Part shown: one piece after another, positions 35,446 through 46,647 of the stretch
How positions within the stretch are numbered: position 1 is the stretch's first letter
Layout of the letters: the number at the start of each line of letters is the position of its first letter
Assembly: GCA_947443645.1 (NCBI GenBank)
Contig: CANEXF010000010.1
Coordinates: 1-64,000, forward strand
DNA: 64,000 bases
Reading direction: 5' to 3'
DNA from: Comamonadaceae bacterium
GTDB taxonomy: Bacteria > Pseudomonadota > Gammaproteobacteria > Burkholderiales > Burkholderiaceae_C
The notes under the pieces: generated by a model
Seen by the model: only the letters and a program-made list of their open reading frames with translations
What the model was told of the DNA's origin: nothing
The model's database searches: none
Translations under genes and position numbers: made by a program

Positions 35446-38406
35446 TCAGGCTTCCAGTGTTCTGGCCACTTCCCTGATTTCAAAGAACTCAAGCACGTCA
35501 CCGACTTCGATGTCGTTGTAGTTCTTGATGTTCAAGCCGCACTCAAAGCTTTCCTTGACCTCGCGCGCATCGTCCTTGAAGCGCTTGAGCGACTCGAGTT
35601 CACCTGTGTAGATGACGATGTTCTGACGCAAGAGGCGCAACCTGGCGGCGCGGCGAACCACACCTGCGGTGACCATACAGCCGGCAATCGAGCCGATCTT
35701 GCTGACCTTGAAGACCTGACGAATCTCGGCAGTACCGATGACTTCTTCTTTCTTGTCCGGCGTCAACATGCCCGACATCGCGGCCCTGAGCTCGTCCACA
35801 GCGTCATAAATGATGTTGTAGTAGCGAATATCAACGCCGTTGTTCTCAGCCTGCTTGCGGGCCTGGGCATCAGCGCGGGTGTTGAAGCCGATCAGCACAG
35901 CCTTGGACGCAATGGCCAGGTTGACGTCGGATTCGGAAATACCGCCGACACCGGAGTACACCAGCTGAACCTTGACCTCGTCGGTCGACAGCTTGAGCAG
36001 TGACTGGGCCAGTGCTTCCTGCGAACCCTGCACGTCGGCCTTGATGATGATGGGCAACATCTTGACAGCGCCGGCAGAGATGTCGGTAAACATGTTCTCC
36101 AGCTTGGCTGCCTGCTGCTTGGCCAGCTTGGTATTGCGGAACTTGCCGGCACGGTAAGTTGCAATTTCCCGGGCGCGGCGCTCGTCCAGCATGACGATGA
36201 AGTCATCACCAGCTTGCGGCACTTCGGTCAGACCTTGAATCTCGACTGGAATCGATGGACCTGCGGTCTTGATGGTCTTGCCGTTTTCGTCCAGCATGGC
36301 GCGAACCTTGCCGAAGGTGGAACCGGCCAGAACCACGTCGCCAGCCTTGAGCGTGCCGGACTGGACCAGCACGGTGGCCACAGGACCGCGGCCCTTGTCG
36401 AGGCGGGCCTCGATCACCAGACCCTTGGCCAGGGCGTTTACCGGAGCACGCAGCTCCAGAATCTCGGCCTGCAGCAGCACCTGCTCAAGCAACTGGTCAA
36501 TACCAGCGCCAGTGCGGGCAGAAACCGGCACAAAAGGTGACTCGCCACCGAACTCTTCAGGAATCACTTCTTCGGTGACCAGTTCACCCTTGACGCGATC
36601 CATGTTGGCATCGGGCTTGTCGATCTTGTTGATCGCCACAACGATGGGAACACCAGCAGCCTTGGCATGCTTGATGGCCTCTTTGGTCTGCGGCATCACG
36701 CCGTCATCGGCTGCGACCACGAGAATCACGATGTCGGTTGCCTGCGCACCTCGGGCACGCATGGCGGTGAACGCCTCGTGACCCGGGGTATCCAGAAAGG
36801 ACACCATGCCGCGTGGCGTTTCCACGTGGTAGGCGCCAATGTGCTGCGTAATGCCACCGGCTTCGCCAGAAGCCACTTTGGCACGGCGAATGTAATCGAG
36901 CAGCGAGGTCTTGCCATGGTCGACGTGACCCATGACGGTAACGACTGGTGCGCGCGGCAGCGACTCGGCTTCCTGGCCCTGGACATCGTCGTCAGTAAAG
37001 GCTTCCGGATCATCGAGGGCGGCAGTCACCGCCTTGTGACCCATCTCTTCCACCAAAATCATGGCAGTGTCCTGGTCCAGCATCTGATTGATGGTGACCA
37101 TCTGGCCAAGCTTCATCAAATGCTTGATGACCTCGGACGACTTCACGCTCATCTTGTGCGCCAGCTCTGCCACCGTGATGGTTTCAGGCACGTGCACTTC
37201 AAGCACCTTGAATTCGGTAGGAGCAACAAAGTTCGACTCTGGACGTGCGTCACGGTCATTGCTGCGACGGCCACGTGGGCCACCACGGAAATTGCCGCGT
37301 CCTGGGGCGCTAGGCGCGCCACGGGTTGGCAGCGCTTTCTTCTTGGCAGCGTCGTCTTTCCAGGTCGAAGACAGGTTTTCCGACTTGACTTCTTTCTTGC
37401 CTGCGGCGCCAGCAGCGCCGGGCGCACCAGCAACAGCCGGTTTGGCCGCGCCAGGCGCACCAACGGGCTTGTGCAGCGTACCCTTGATCACGGCTTTGGG
37501 ATCTACGTGAGGAACCAGCACACGCTTGGGCGCGTTCATCATCGCGCGAATGCCAGCGGCCTCGGCTTCAGCCTTTTTACGGCGGTCCTGCAAGTCCAGT
37601 GTTTTGGCAGCGTCGGCCTGGAATTCTGCAGTCGCCTTGGCTTTGGCTGCAGCCAGGGCATTGGCCTGGGCAGACGCTTGCGCAGCAACTGCTTCGGCGG
37701 CCTTGCTGACTTTTTCAGCGGCTGCGGCAGAGGCGGCTTTGGACGCCTCTGCGCTTGCGGCTTGCGCCTCAGCGTTGATGTTTCTGCCAATCACCGGCTT
37801 GGCTTTTTGAGCCGTAATCGCCGCTTGTGCGGCGTCGGCTGCGGCTTTTGCGGCATCCTGCTCGAGTTGCGCTGATTGCGCGGCAGCGGCTAGTCGCTCT
37901 TGCTCAGCAGCAGCTTCCTTGAGATCCTGCGCTTCACGCAGACGACGCTTTTCTAGCAGCTCTTCTTCCTGGCGACGCAGCAGTTCGGCGTGACGGTTGG
38001 CCTCTTCTTCGCGGCGAAGCAGCTCGGCATCATCGACAACCGGCGCCTGGGGCGCAGACTGCAGCTCTGACGGCTGGTCATCGGCGGACATGTCGGAGCC
38101 ATCCTCGCGTTTGACGAAGGTGCGCTTTTTACGCACTTCCACCTGGATGGTGCGTGCCTTGCCGGTAGCGTCGGCCTGCTTGATTTCGCTGGTAGATTTC
38201 TTCACCAGCGTGATTTTCTTGCGCTCAGCCGCGACGGTGCCATGGCTGGCCTGCAAAAACCCAAGCAGCTTTTGCTTGTCAGCCTCTGACAGGTGATCAC
38301 TGGCCTGCGCCTTGACGACGCCCGCGCTGGTCAATTGCTCGATCAGCGTGGCAGTGGATTTATTCAGTTCAGCTGCGAATTCAGCGACGGTTGTGGTACT
38401 GGACAT
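35446..38406 (-). CDS. infB: Translation initiation factor IF-2
   Basis: The 986-residue GTPase places fMet-tRNA on the 30S subunit. The N-terminal IF2-N domain is at residues 1-55. A long Ala/Lys/Glu-rich coiled-coil linker covers about 60-330 and is followed by a second IF2-N domain (about 400-455). The G domain has GHVDHGKTS (about residue 494) and DTPGHEAF; domains II-IV follow. AGGA 8 bp before ATG 38406 sets the start. Its position after nusA is standard. Confidence 0.97.
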   Translation of the reverse strand: MSSTTTVAEFAAELNKSTATLIEQLTSAGVVKAQASDHLSEADKQKLLGFLQASHGTVAAERKKITLVKKSTSEIKQADATGKARTIQVEVRKKRTFVKREDGSDMSADDQPSELQSAPQAPVVDDAELLRREEEANRHAELLRRQEEELLEKRRLREAQDLKEAAAEQERLAAAAQSAQLEQDAAKAAADAAQAAITAQKAKPVIGRNINAEAQAASAEASKAASAAAAEKVSKAAEAVAAQASAQANALAAAKAKATAEFQADAAKTLDLQDRRKKAEAEAAGIRAMMNAPKRVLVPHVDPKAVIKGTLHKPVGAPGAAKPAVAGAPGAAGAAGKKEVKSENLSSTWKDDAAKKKALPTRGAPSAPGRGNFRGGPRGRRSNDRDARPESNFVAPTEFKVLEVHVPETITVAELAHKMSVKSSEVIKHLMKLGQMVTINQMLDQDTAMILVEEMGHKAVTAALDDPEAFTDDDVQGQEAESLPRAPVVTVMGHVDHGKTSLLDYIRRAKVASGEAGGITQHIGAYHVETPRGMVSFLDTPGHEAFTAMRARGAQATDIVILVVAADDGVMPQTKEAIKHAKAAGVPIVVAINKIDKPDANMDRVKGELVTEEVIPEEFGGESPFVPVSARTGAGIDQLLEQVLLQAEILELRAPVNALAKGLVIEARLDKGRGPVATVLVQSGTLKAGDVVLAGSTFGKVRAMLDENGKTIKTAGPSIPVEIQGLTEVPQAGDDFIVMLDERRAREIATYRAGKFRNTKLAKQQAAKLENMFTDISAGAVKMLPIIIKADVQGSQEALAQSLLKLSTDEVKVQLVYSGVGGISESDVNLAIASKAVLIGFNTRADAQARKQAENNGVDIRYYNIIYDAVDELRAAMSGMLTPDKKEEVIGTAEIRQVFKVSKIGSIAGCMVTAGVVRRAARLRLLRQNIVIYTGELESLKRFKDDAREVKESFECGLNIKNYNDIEVGDVLEFFEIREVARTLEA

Positions 38407-38434
38407 ATTTGGTTTTCCTGACTGGCCTCCATGA

Positions 38435-39973
38435 TCATTGCTCTTCGGCCGCTGCCGGCTTTTCAGCTTGGGCAGCGCTGTCCGCGGCGGCAGCGTCATC
38501 GGTAAACCAATGGGCGCGTGCAGTCATGATCAGAGCCTTGGCTTCGTCCGCAGACTGGCCGGTGATATCGGTAAGTTCATCGACGGCCAGATCGGCCAGG
38601 TCGTCGCGGGTGTTGATGCCCGCCTCAATAAGTTTGGCCGCCAACTCGGCAGACAGGCCTTCCACGTCACGCAGGTTCTGCGAAACGCCTTCGGCGCTTT
38701 CTTCCTTTGCGATTTCCATGGTCAGGAGTGCATCCTTGGCGCGCGTGCGCAGCTCATTGACGGTATCTTCGTCAAAGGACTCAATCTCCAGCATCTCCTG
38801 AATCGGCACGTAGGCGACTTCTTCCAGGCTGGTAAAGCCCTCGGCGATCAGGATGTCGGCAATTTCTTCGTCGACATCGAGCTTTTCCATGAACAGCTTG
38901 CGGCTGCTATCGGTCTCTGTGGCCTGCTTTTCAGCGGACTCATCGGCCGTCATGATGTTGATCTTCCAGCCCGTCAGCTCGGCTGCCAGACGCACGTTCT
39001 GGCCACCGCGGCCAATCGAGATCGCCAGGTTTTCCTCGTCAACCACCACATCCATTGCGTGACGCTCTTCGTCGACCACGATGGAGGACACATTGGCAGG
39101 AGCCAGCGCACCGATCACGAACTGGGCCGGATCTTCGCTCCACAGCACAATGTCAACGCGCTCACCGGCGAGTTCATTGGTCACGCCATTGACGCGGGTG
39201 CCACGCACACCAACGCAGGTGCCTATAGGGTCGACACGCTTGTCATGCGACAGCACAGCGATCTTGGCGCGTGAGCCCGGGTCACGGGCGCAGGATTTGA
39301 TCTCCAGCAGACCCTGCTCGATTTCGGGGACTTCCTGACGAAACAGCTCGATCATGAACTCTGGCGCCGAACGCGACAAAATGATGGGCGCGCCACGCAA
39401 GGTGGTGTCGACTTCCATGATCATGGCGCGAACGCGGTCGCCGGAGCGCAGGTTTTCTTTCGGGATCATGTCGCTGCGACGCAGCCGGCCTTCAACCCGG
39501 CCGGATTCGACAATGATGTCGCCCTTGTCCATACGCTTGACCGTACCAACAAAAATCTTGTCGCCGCGCGACATGAACTCGTTGAGCAGCATCTCGCGCT
39601 CGGCATCACGGATTTTCTGCAGAATGACCTGCTTGGCAGCCATGGCGCCAATGCGGCCAATCGGCATGCTTTCCACGGGCTTCTCGATGTAGTCACCCTC
39701 TTCGATATCAGGGATTTCGTCACGCGCATCGGTGACCAGCTCTTCAGCTTCAGGATTTTGCAGACCAGCTTCGTCCGGCACAACAAGCCAGCGACGGAAA
39801 GTCTCGTAATTACCGGTGTCACGGTCAACCGCGACCCGTATGTCTACTTCGCCCGGGTAAATCTTTTTAGTGGCTTGCGCAAGGGCGAGCTCGACCGCAC
39901 CGAATACGACGTCGCGCTCGACATTCTTCTCGCGCGATATGGCATCGACCAACATCAACATTTCGCGGTTCAT
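38435..39973 (-). CDS. nusA: Transcription termination/antitermination factor NusA
   Basis: NusA binds RNA polymerase and nascent RNA to control pausing, termination and antitermination. Domains in order are an N-terminal polymerase-binding domain (1-130), S1 (about 135-200), two KH domains (about 200-345) and two acidic AR2-type repeats at the C-terminus (about 365-490). The 512-residue length fits NusA with both acidic repeats. It starts 12 bp after rimP and precedes infB by 28 bp, so the three are one operon. Confidence 0.97.
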   Translation of the reverse strand: MNREMLMLVDAISREKNVERDVVFGAVELALAQATKKIYPGEVDIRVAVDRDTGNYETFRRWLVVPDEAGLQNPEAEELVTDARDEIPDIEEGDYIEKPVESMPIGRIGAMAAKQVILQKIRDAEREMLLNEFMSRGDKIFVGTVKRMDKGDIIVESGRVEGRLRRSDMIPKENLRSGDRVRAMIMEVDTTLRGAPIILSRSAPEFMIELFRQEVPEIEQGLLEIKSCARDPGSRAKIAVLSHDKRVDPIGTCVGVRGTRVNGVTNELAGERVDIVLWSEDPAQFVIGALAPANVSSIVVDEERHAMDVVVDEENLAISIGRGGQNVRLAAELTGWKINIMTADESAEKQATETDSSRKLFMEKLDVDEEIADILIAEGFTSLEEVAYVPIQEMLEIESFDEDTVNELRTRAKDALLTMEIAKEESAEGVSQNLRDVEGLSAELAAKLIEAGINTRDDLADLAVDELTDITGQSADEAKALIMTARAHWFTDDAAAADSAAQAEKPAAAEEQ

Positions 39974-39985
39974 TTCACAAGCCTT

Positions 39986-40642
39986 TCACTCTGATTTTTC
40001 TGACTGATCTGTTATTTGTTCGCTCTGCGACGGCTCTTCAAGAGCCGGAGCGTCCTTGGCGATTTTTGACTTTCGCCCTTTGAAGTCAACCACAGGCGCG
40101 AGCCGCGCCTGGTGAATTTCATCCAACGTGAACCCAAGCGCCTGGTGTGGCGCCGGAAGCCGCTTTTTACTAATCTTGTGACCTGGCTTGACCGGGGGCT
40201 CGTCGCTCCACACAATCTGCCAGATCGCCGCACCTTCTTTGGCTGCAGCCTGCGACTCTGCCCGCTCCAGCGTGCCGCGGAATTTTTTCTGATTTGCCGA
40301 AATCGTCGATCCAGCAGTTGCCAGCACCCCAATAGGTTCCTTGAGCGTGAGGTCTACCAGCTCACCGACAAAACGTGCGAAATCTTTTTCGGTGCGCAGC
40401 GGCCGGTCAATTCCCGGCGAGCTCACCTCGAGCCTGGAATATTCTGCACCCTCGACTTCCAGCACAAACTGCAGCTGGCGAGTGACCTTTTCGCAATCCT
40501 CGGCATTCACAAACTGCTCGGCTTCAGCCACATAAGGCATGTCTATCGTGACGCGCAGCAAACCACCCGCCGTGCGCTCGATCTCGACCAGGTCGTAACC
40601 GAGTCCCGTGACAGTTTGCTCAATCGTGTCGTGTAAAGCCAT
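39986..40642 (-). CDS. rimP: Ribosome maturation factor RimP
   Basis: RimP is needed for 30S assembly. The 218-residue protein has the two-domain layout, with GYDLVEIERTAGGLLRVTID at the start and VSSPGIDRPLRTEKDFARF in the middle. The C-terminal tail from about residue 170 (FKGRKSKIAKDAPALEEPSQ) is longer than in E. coli (about 150 residues total) and is acidic and probably disordered. It is the first gene of the nusA-infB operon. The region upstream to 40718 must hold the operon promoter. Confidence 0.93.
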   Translation of the reverse strand: MALHDTIEQTVTGLGYDLVEIERTAGGLLRVTIDMPYVAEAEQFVNAEDCEKVTRQLQFVLEVEGAEYSRLEVSSPGIDRPLRTEKDFARFVGELVDLTLKEPIGVLATAGSTISANQKKFRGTLERAESQAAAKEGAAIWQIVWSDEPPVKPGHKISKKRLPAPHQALGFTLDEIHQARLAPVVDFKGRKSKIAKDAPALEEPSQSEQITDQSEKSE

Positions 40643-40718
40643 TCAGTTTCTAAAAGTCTAAAAGGCAGCTGCAAGAGCCGCCCTGTTAAGAGGTGACAAA
40701 AAAGGAAATTAAAATCAA

Positions 40719-40756
40719 ACGCCCAAAAAAAATGGGCGGTGAAAACCCGCCCATTT
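40719..40756 (-). terminator. Rho-independent terminator after the yej operon
   Basis: AAATGGGCGG (40730-40739) and CCGCCCATTT (40747-40756) form a 10-bp stem. On the minus strand it is followed by a run of T. It separates the end of the yejF gene from the rimP operon. Confidence 0.8.
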
Positions 40757-40861
40757 GGTCGTGAAGCCAGTATTGTAAGCCCTGAAACACTTCCCGGCAA
40801 GCCGGTTTTGTAAGTGGAGCCCTGCCAGGACCTTGTTTTTACAAATTGCCAGGTAAATATT

Positions 40862-42568
40862 TCAACAATGTGCGGCTACCAGCGCCTTGGTATAGGGGTG
40901 GCGCGGCGTGAGCAGTATCTGGTCCAACGCCCCGGCTTCCAGGACCTCGCCGTCTTTCATGACCATGACCTGATGCGCCATGGCCCGGATCACGTCGACA
41001 TCATGGGTGATCAGCAAATAACTCAGGCCGCGCTGCCTTTGCAGCCTTTGCAGCAGCTCCAGCACCTGCTTTTGTATCGTTACATCGAGTGCGCTGGTCG
41101 GCTCGTCCAGCACCAGCAGCTGCGGCTGAACCATCAGCGCGCGGGATATGGCGATGCGCTGGCGCTGGCCGCCTGAAAACTCGTGCGGATAGCGCTCCAG
41201 CAGCTGGGGGAACTGGCTTTCGAGCAGGCCGACATCGTCCAGCGCCTCGCGCACGCGCTGCCGCCTTTGCGCCGCCGTGAGCTCTGGCTGGTGCACGAGC
41301 AGGCCTTCGCCGACGATTTCCTGCACCGTCATGCGCGGCGAAAGCGATGAAAACGGGTCCTGAAACACCACCTGCACCGCTTTGCGTATGGCTTGGTTGT
41401 TGGCATTGCTGCTGATGGGGTTTGGGCTCCAGGCTCTACCGGCAAGCTGCAGATCGCCCTGATGCGGATGCAAGCCCAGCGCCGCCAGCGCCAGACTGGA
41501 TTTGCCGGAGCCGGATTCGCCAATCACGCCCAGCGTCTGGCCAACCGGGATTTCAAAGCTTGCGCCATGCACTGCGACGAACTCTCCGGCTTTGAACCAG
41601 CCACGAAAACCCGGCAGCGCAACCGGATAGCTCACGCGCAGTTGCCTGGCCCGCATGACAGGCGCCTTGCCAGGCGCCATGGGCAGCTCGGCGCTATCGC
41701 GCTGCGGACGGCTGTCCATCAGTTTTCGGGTGTAAGCATGCTGCGGATCGGCAAACACCTGGGCCACGCTGCCCTGCTCCACAATGCGCCCGTTTTCCAT
41801 GACCGCCACGCGGTCAGCAAAACGCCGTACCAGGTTCAGGTCATGGGTGATCATCAGCACGGCCATGCCGGTGCGCTTTTGCAGCCCTGCCAGCAAGTCC
41901 AGAATCTGGCCACGCACCGTGACATCCAGCGCGGTGGTCGGCTCGTCGGCCAGCAGCAGTTGCGGGCTGCAGGCCAGCGCCATCGCAATCATGGCGCGCT
42001 GGCGTTGCCCGCCCGAGAGCTGGTGCGGAAAGGCGCGGGCCCGCCGTTGCGGCTCGGCAATACCAGTATCTGCTAGTAATTTGATAGCTTGCAGCGCTGA
42101 CTGCGCGGTCGTCAAACCCATTTTCAGCTGCAGAACTTCGGCGATCTGATCGCCCACGCTGAACAGCGGGTTCAGCGCCGTCATGGGTTCCTGAAAAATC
42201 ATGGCAATGTCTTGCCCACGGATTTCGCGCAACTGGCGCTCAGGCAATGCCAGCAGGTCAAGCGCGCTGGACTTGGCGCAAAACTGCGCCGAACCGCTGA
42301 TGCTGGCGTTTTGCAACAGCCGCAACAGACTCAGGGCGGTGACGGTTTTTCCGGAGCCAGACTCACCGACCAGCGCGAGCTTTTCACCGCGTGCAATTGA
42401 AAAGTCAATGCCGCGCACGACTTCCTGGCCGGCAAACGAGATGCGCAAGTCTTTCACATCCAGCAGATTGGCCCCCACGCTTGTCGCTTCGCGTACTGCG
42501 CTGCCCCCCGAGGGGGCTATTTTTCCTAGGGGCTGCCCATCGGAAAAATGCCCGTCATGCTTACTCAT
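40862..42568 (-). CDS. yejF: Peptide ABC transporter, duplicated ATP-binding protein (YejF type)
   Basis: Two ABC ATPase domains are fused, at about residues 37-265 and 305-555. The Walker A sites are GESGSGKT and GESGSGKS; the LSGGQRQR and FSGGQRQR signatures and the Walker B LADEPTTALD and LDEPTSALD follow. It energises uptake of oligopeptides or microcin-like peptides through YejBE. Its ATG overlaps the yejE stop. Residues about 7-33 are encoded by a GC-rich dispersed repeat and are not part of the fold. Residues 150-165 (ALQAIKLLADTG region) resemble repeat family 1. Confidence 0.93.
   Translation of the reverse strand: MSKHDGHFSDGQPLGKIAPSGGSAVREATSVGANLLDVKDLRISFAGQEVVRGIDFSIARGEKLALVGESGSGKTVTALSLLRLLQNASISGSAQFCAKSSALDLLALPERQLREIRGQDIAMIFQEPMTALNPLFSVGDQIAEVLQLKMGLTTAQSALQAIKLLADTGIAEPQRRARAFPHQLSGGQRQRAMIAMALACSPQLLLADEPTTALDVTVRGQILDLLAGLQKRTGMAVLMITHDLNLVRRFADRVAVMENGRIVEQGSVAQVFADPQHAYTRKLMDSRPQRDSAELPMAPGKAPVMRARQLRVSYPVALPGFRGWFKAGEFVAVHGASFEIPVGQTLGVIGESGSGKSSLALAALGLHPHQGDLQLAGRAWSPNPISSNANNQAIRKAVQVVFQDPFSSLSPRMTVQEIVGEGLLVHQPELTAAQRRQRVREALDDVGLLESQFPQLLERYPHEFSGGQRQRIAISRALMVQPQLLVLDEPTSALDVTIQKQVLELLQRLQRQRGLSYLLITHDVDVIRAMAHQVMVMKDGEVLEAGALDQILLTPRHPYTKALVAAHC
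42072..42119 (+). repeat. Degenerate dispersed repeat family 1 copy inside yejF
   Basis: GCTAGTAATTTGATAGCTTG-CAGCGCTGACTGCGCGGTCG-TCAAACCC follows the consensus ends and spacing but is the most diverged of the seven copies. Chance similarity cannot be excluded. Confidence 0.4.
42470..42549 (+). repeat. GC-rich dispersed repeat family 2 copy forming the 5' end of yejF
   Basis: GGCCCCCACGCTTGTCGCTT, CTGCCCCCCGAGGGGGC and CCTAGGGGCTGCCCATCGGA match both ends of the copy at 24200-24365. On the minus strand it encodes residues about 7-33 of YejF, before the first ABC domain. Confidence 0.7.
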
Positions 42569-43725
42569 TTGTCCACCTTTCGCGGATCGAGCGCGTCGCG
42601 CAAGGCGTCACCCATAAAGGTCAGCAGCAGCAAGGTGATGACCAGCACCGCAAAAGTCGACAGTGAAATCCACCAGGCGTCGACATTGGCCTTGCCCTGG
42701 TTGAGCAACTCGCCCAGCGAAGGTGTGCCTGGCGGAACGCCCAGACCCAAAAAGTCCAGCGAGGTCAACGCCAGGATGGCCGCGCTCATGCGAAAAGGCA
42801 AAAAGGTCACAACCGGCGTCATGCTGTTGGGCAGGATGTGGCGCCACATAATTTGCAGGTTGCTCACGCCCAAGGCGCGGGCAGCGCGCACATAGTCGAG
42901 CTGGCGGTTGCGCAAAAACTCGGCCCGCACATAGTCAGACAGGCCCATCCAGCCAAACAGACTGAGCAAAAACAGCAGCAGCGCCACGCTGGGCGCAAAC
43001 ACGGCGCTGAAAATGATCAGGAGGTAGAGTTCGGGCATGGAGCCCCAGATTTCCATGAAACGCTGGAACACGAGGTCGGTTTTGCCCCCCAGATAGCCCT
43101 GAATCGCGCCAAATACCACGCCCATCACCACGCCGACTGCGGTCAGCGCCAGACCGAACAGCACGCTCAATCTAAAGCCATAGACCAGCTGCGCCAGCAA
43201 GTCGCGGCCACGGTCGTCGGTGCCCAGCAGGTTGTCACGCGACGGCGCCGAAGGGTTGGGATCCCTGGCGAAGTAGTTGATGGTTTTGGCGCCATAGGGG
43301 TTGGGCGGATAAATCGCCCAGTTGCCGGCCTGGCTGAACTTGTCCTTGATGAAAGGGTCCAGGTAATCCGCCGGCGTATCAAAGTCGCCGTCAAAGGTTT
43401 TTTCTGAGTAGTCCTTGAGCAGAGGCACATAAAGCTGGCCCTGGTACCACAGCAGCAACGGTTTGTCATTGGACAAAACCTCGGCAAACAGGCTCAGCAC
43501 GACCAGCAGCGAAAACAGCACCAGACTGTAAAAGCCAAGCTTGTTGCGGCGAAAGCGCTGCCACGCGCGCCGACTTGGGCTCAAACCCAAAACAGGCGTG
43601 TTTTCACCAGTGCCGCCGCGGATGGCGCTTTGCCCGTCCACAGGAGGCGCTACCTCGGAGGGGCGGCCGGCAGCGGCGGCATCAAGAGGCTTAGTCAAAC
43701 TTGACACGCGGATCCACCCATACAT
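42565..43725 (-). CDS. yejE: Peptide ABC transporter permease (YejE type)
   Basis: Inner-membrane permease with an N-terminal OppC-like segment and a membrane span near residue 65-85. A periplasmic loop contains YPPNPYGAKTINYFARDPN, and a five-span BPD permease domain (about 175-375) carries the EAA-type loop around DYVRAARALGVSNLQIM. The first 40 residues are low complexity. The annotated start overlaps yejB by 35 bp; a TTG at about 43698 would reduce the overlap. It pairs with YejB to form the channel. The stop overlaps yejF. Confidence 0.92.
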   Translation of the reverse strand: MYGWIRVSSLTKPLDAAAAGRPSEVAPPVDGQSAIRGGTGENTPVLGLSPSRRAWQRFRRNKLGFYSLVLFSLLVVLSLFAEVLSNDKPLLLWYQGQLYVPLLKDYSEKTFDGDFDTPADYLDPFIKDKFSQAGNWAIYPPNPYGAKTINYFARDPNPSAPSRDNLLGTDDRGRDLLAQLVYGFRLSVLFGLALTAVGVVMGVVFGAIQGYLGGKTDLVFQRFMEIWGSMPELYLLIIFSAVFAPSVALLLFLLSLFGWMGLSDYVRAEFLRNRQLDYVRAARALGVSNLQIMWRHILPNSMTPVVTFLPFRMSAAILALTSLDFLGLGVPPGTPSLGELLNQGKANVDAWWISLSTFAVLVITLLLLTFMGDALRDALDPRKVDK

Positions 43726-44725
43726 AGCAGAGGTCGCTGATCAGCTTGGTCACCAGGCCAATCAGTGTGAAGAAATAAAGCGTGCCCAGCACCACCGGGT
43801 AGTCGCGCCGTATCACGCTTTCATAGCTCAGCAATCCCAGGCCATCGAGCGAAAACAGCGTTTCTATCAGCAGCGAACCGGTGAAAAACGCGCCTATGAA
43901 AGCCGCCGGAAAGCCGGTGATGATGGGAATCAGCGCATTGCGAAAAACATGCTTCCAGAGCACCTGGCGCTCACTCAGGCCCTTGGCGCGCGCCGTCAGC
44001 ACGTATTGCTTGCGGATTTCTTCCAGGAATGAGTTCTTGGTCAGTACCGCCGTGACCGCAAAGCTGCCCAGCACCATGGCGATCACAGGCAAGGTGATGT
44101 GCCACAGGTAGTCGGCAATTTTGGCGCCCACACTCAGGCTCGCAAAGTTGGCAGATGTCAGGCCGCGCAGCGGGAACCACTGCAACTGCCCGCCAAACAC
44201 CACCAGCAGCGCCACACCGAGCACAAAACCAGGAATCGCATAGCCGACCAGCACGACCAGCGTGGTTACAAAGTCAAAGCGGCTGCCCGCCCTAACAGCC
44301 TTGGCAACGCCCAGCGGCACGGCAATCAGGTAACTGATGAAAAAAGTCCACAAGCCCAGACTCACGGAGACCGGCATTTTTTCTTTCACCAGTTGCCAGA
44401 CATCCTTGTGCTGGTAAAAGCTTTGCCCCAGGTCAAAGCGGGCAAACTGCCCCAGCATCTGGAAAAAGCGCTCATGCACGGGCTTGTCAAAGCCGTAAAG
44501 CACCTTGATTTCTTCAATCCGCTTGGCATCGACGCCCTGCCGCCCACGGTAGCCCGCGCCACTGCTGGCCGCGCGCTCGCCACCGGAGTCCCGGCCCTGC
44601 AATTGCGCCACCATCTGCTCGACCGGACCGCCCGGCACAAACTGCACCATGGCAAAAGTCAGCAGCAGCACGCCAAACAGCGTAGGAACCATCAACAGCA
44701 AGCGCTTGAGGATATAGCTGGCCAT
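43691..44725 (-). CDS. yejB: Peptide ABC transporter permease (YejB type)
   Basis: The 344-residue OppB-like permease opens MASYILKRLLLMVPTLFGVL, has six membrane spans and the BPD permease loop LTARAKGLSERQVLWKHVFR. A periplasmic stretch between residues 45 and 130 is longer than in OppB, a trait of YejB proteins. It starts 3 bp after yejA and overlaps yejE, so the operon order is yejA-yejB-yejE-yejF. Together they import peptides. Confidence 0.92.
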   Translation of the reverse strand: MASYILKRLLLMVPTLFGVLLLTFAMVQFVPGGPVEQMVAQLQGRDSGGERAASSGAGYRGRQGVDAKRIEEIKVLYGFDKPVHERFFQMLGQFARFDLGQSFYQHKDVWQLVKEKMPVSVSLGLWTFFISYLIAVPLGVAKAVRAGSRFDFVTTLVVLVGYAIPGFVLGVALLVVFGGQLQWFPLRGLTSANFASLSVGAKIADYLWHITLPVIAMVLGSFAVTAVLTKNSFLEEIRKQYVLTARAKGLSERQVLWKHVFRNALIPIITGFPAAFIGAFFTGSLLIETLFSLDGLGLLSYESVIRRDYPVVLGTLYFFTLIGLVTKLISDLCYVWVDPRVKFD

Positions 44726-44728
44726 GTT

Positions 44729-46555
44729 TTATTTATTGCTTTCCGAGGCCCACCAGGTACTCATGGCCCATGTGTCAGCCTCGTAATAAGGCGGAATGGT
44801 GGCCGGAAGCACGAAGGCGCCGGGCCGGTAGCCAATCAGGAAAGCGTCGCCATAGTACTGCGGCACGGAGTAGTAAGCGTTGGTCAGCACGCGGTCCAGC
44901 GCACGCATGGCAGCGCCCAGCTCGGGCCGGGTTTTGGCGCTCACCACTTTTTGCAGCAGCGCGTCCACGGCCGGGTCTGCGATGCCCCAGGCGTTGGATG
45001 ACCCCGGCGTTTTGGCGGCCACTGAGCCGAAGCGGTCCAGCAGCTCGCCACCCGGCGCGGTGCTGCCCGGCAAGCGTGTGGTGGTGACTTCAAAATCGAA
45101 GGCATCCATCTTCTGCTTGGCCAGTGAAAAATCGACCACCCGGTACACCAGCGTGATGCCGAGTTTTTCCAGCGCCTTCTGGAATGGCCCGACGATGCGT
45201 ATCAGCGAGGGCTGGTCGTTGAGGAACTCCATCGTGAAGGCCTCGCCTTTCGCATTCCTGAGCGCGCCGTCGCGGTAGGTCCAGCCGGCCTGCTTGAGCA
45301 ACGCCTGGGCCTGTCTCAAGTTCTCGCGCAGGCTGCCTGGCGGCGCTGTGCTGGGCGACACCGGCACCGGGCCGAACACCTCAGGCCTGAGCTGGCTCCG
45401 CAGGGGTGCTAGCAGCGCCAGTTCATCGGGCTTGGGCAAGCCGTCGGCATGAAACTCGCTGTTCGGAAAATAGCCATTCACGCGTTTGTAGATGCCGTAG
45501 AAAAGCTGGCGGTTCATCCACTCAAAGTCCATCGCCAGACCAATCGCCTGACGCACCCGGACATCCTGAAACTTGGGATTGCGCAGGTTGAACACATAAC
45601 CCTGGAAGTCGCCGGGGTTGCGGTTTGGAAAAGCGCGCTTGACCAACTCGCCCGAGCGGAACTGTTTGCCGCTGTACTGGCGCGCCCAGTTGCGCGAAAT
45701 GAACTCGCGCAAAAAGTCGTATTCACCGGCCTTCAGGCCCTCGAACTTGGAGGTTTCATCGAGATAGATCTTGTAGCTGACGCGGTCGAAGTTGTACTGG
45801 CCCTTGCGCGTGGGCAAATCAATGGCCCAGTACTTGGGGTCGCGCACATAAGTCACGTCGCGGCCCATGGCGGTCGATGCCAGCTTGTAGGGGGCTGAAC
45901 CTATTGGAACGTCCGACACGATCTGGTCAAACGGTTTGCTGACGCCCCCCACGCGGCCCCAGTCGCGGCTGAAGACCGGCATGCCGCCTACGACCAGGGG
46001 CAGCTCGGGATTGGGCGTTGAAAAGTCAAAGCGCACCACGCGCTCTGACAGCACGGTGACGGCCCTGACCTCGGCGTAAATGCTGCGGTACTGCGGCGCC
46101 GCAAGTTTGCCCGTCAGCTGGGTCCAGGAATGCAGCACGTCGGCCGCCAGCACCGGCTTGCCGTCGTGAAACCTGGCCTTCTCATTGAGGTGAAATGTGG
46201 CGGACAGCCTGTCGGGCGCAACCGTCACGTCGTCTGCCAGCAGCCCATAAGCGGTAGTTGGCTCTTCTGAATTGCCCACCAGCAGGCTTTCGATCAGCAG
46301 ACCGCCCAGGTTGTAGGGCGCGGTGCCGCGCAGCGTGAAGGGATTGAACTTGTCGAAATTGGTCGGCCTCGTGGGCGGCACCATGCGGATCTCGCCGCCT
46401 TTGGGTGCGTCGGGGTTGACGTAGCTGAAGTTGGTAAAGCCGGGCGGGTATTTGATGTCGCCAAACTGGGCGTAGGCGTGCGCCGAATGCGCGACGGGTG
46501 CACAACATGCCGCCAGCACCATCATCAGGGCATGTAAAAAAGGAAAATCCCGCAT
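44729..46555 (-). CDS. yejA: Periplasmic peptide-binding protein (YejA type)
   Basis: Family 5 extracellular solute-binding protein of about 608 residues. The start [20 protein letters not shown] opens a signal peptide, with cleavage probably near AHSAHA; a longer in-frame start lacks export features. Family signatures include [23 protein letters not shown] and FNPFTLRG. Later regions [15 protein letters not shown] and [19 protein letters not shown] are typical of YejA/AppA-type binders. It captures oligopeptides for the YejBEF transporter. It is divergent from fabI, with a 92-bp gap. Confidence 0.92.
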   Translation of the reverse strand: MRDFPFLHALMMVLAACCAPVAHSAHAYAQFGDIKYPPGFTNFSYVNPDAPKGGEIRMVPPTRPTNFDKFNPFTLRGTAPYNLGGLLIESLLVGNSEEPTTAYGLLADDVTVAPDRLSATFHLNEKARFHDGKPVLAADVLHSWTQLTGKLAAPQYRSIYAEVRAVTVLSERVVRFDFSTPNPELPLVVGGMPVFSRDWGRVGGVSKPFDQIVSDVPIGSAPYKLASTAMGRDVTYVRDPKYWAIDLPTRKGQYNFDRVSYKIYLDETSKFEGLKAGEYDFLREFISRNWARQYSGKQFRSGELVKRAFPNRNPGDFQGYVFNLRNPKFQDVRVRQAIGLAMDFEWMNRQLFYGIYKRVNGYFPNSEFHADGLPKPDELALLAPLRSQLRPEVFGPVPVSPSTAPPGSLRENLRQAQALLKQAGWTYRDGALRNAKGEAFTMEFLNDQPSLIRIVGPFQKALEKLGITLVYRVVDFSLAKQKMDAFDFEVTTTRLPGSTAPGGELLDRFGSVAAKTPGSSNAWGIADPAVDALLQKVVSAKTRPELGAAMRALDRVLTNAYYSVPQYYGDAFLIGYRPGAFVLPATIPPYYEADTWAMSTWWASESNK

Positions 46556-46647
46556 GCGACAATTCTGCACTACTTGCGCTGGCCTCAAGAGCCGGGCCGC
46601 CGGCACCGGGCCAAGCGCTGACTGACATCAAACACTGGAGCAACGAT

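Noticed and set aside
36667-37875. A 402-codon plus-strand frame opposite infB
   Set aside because: It is the antisense of the alanine-rich infB linker region, without any recognisable domain.
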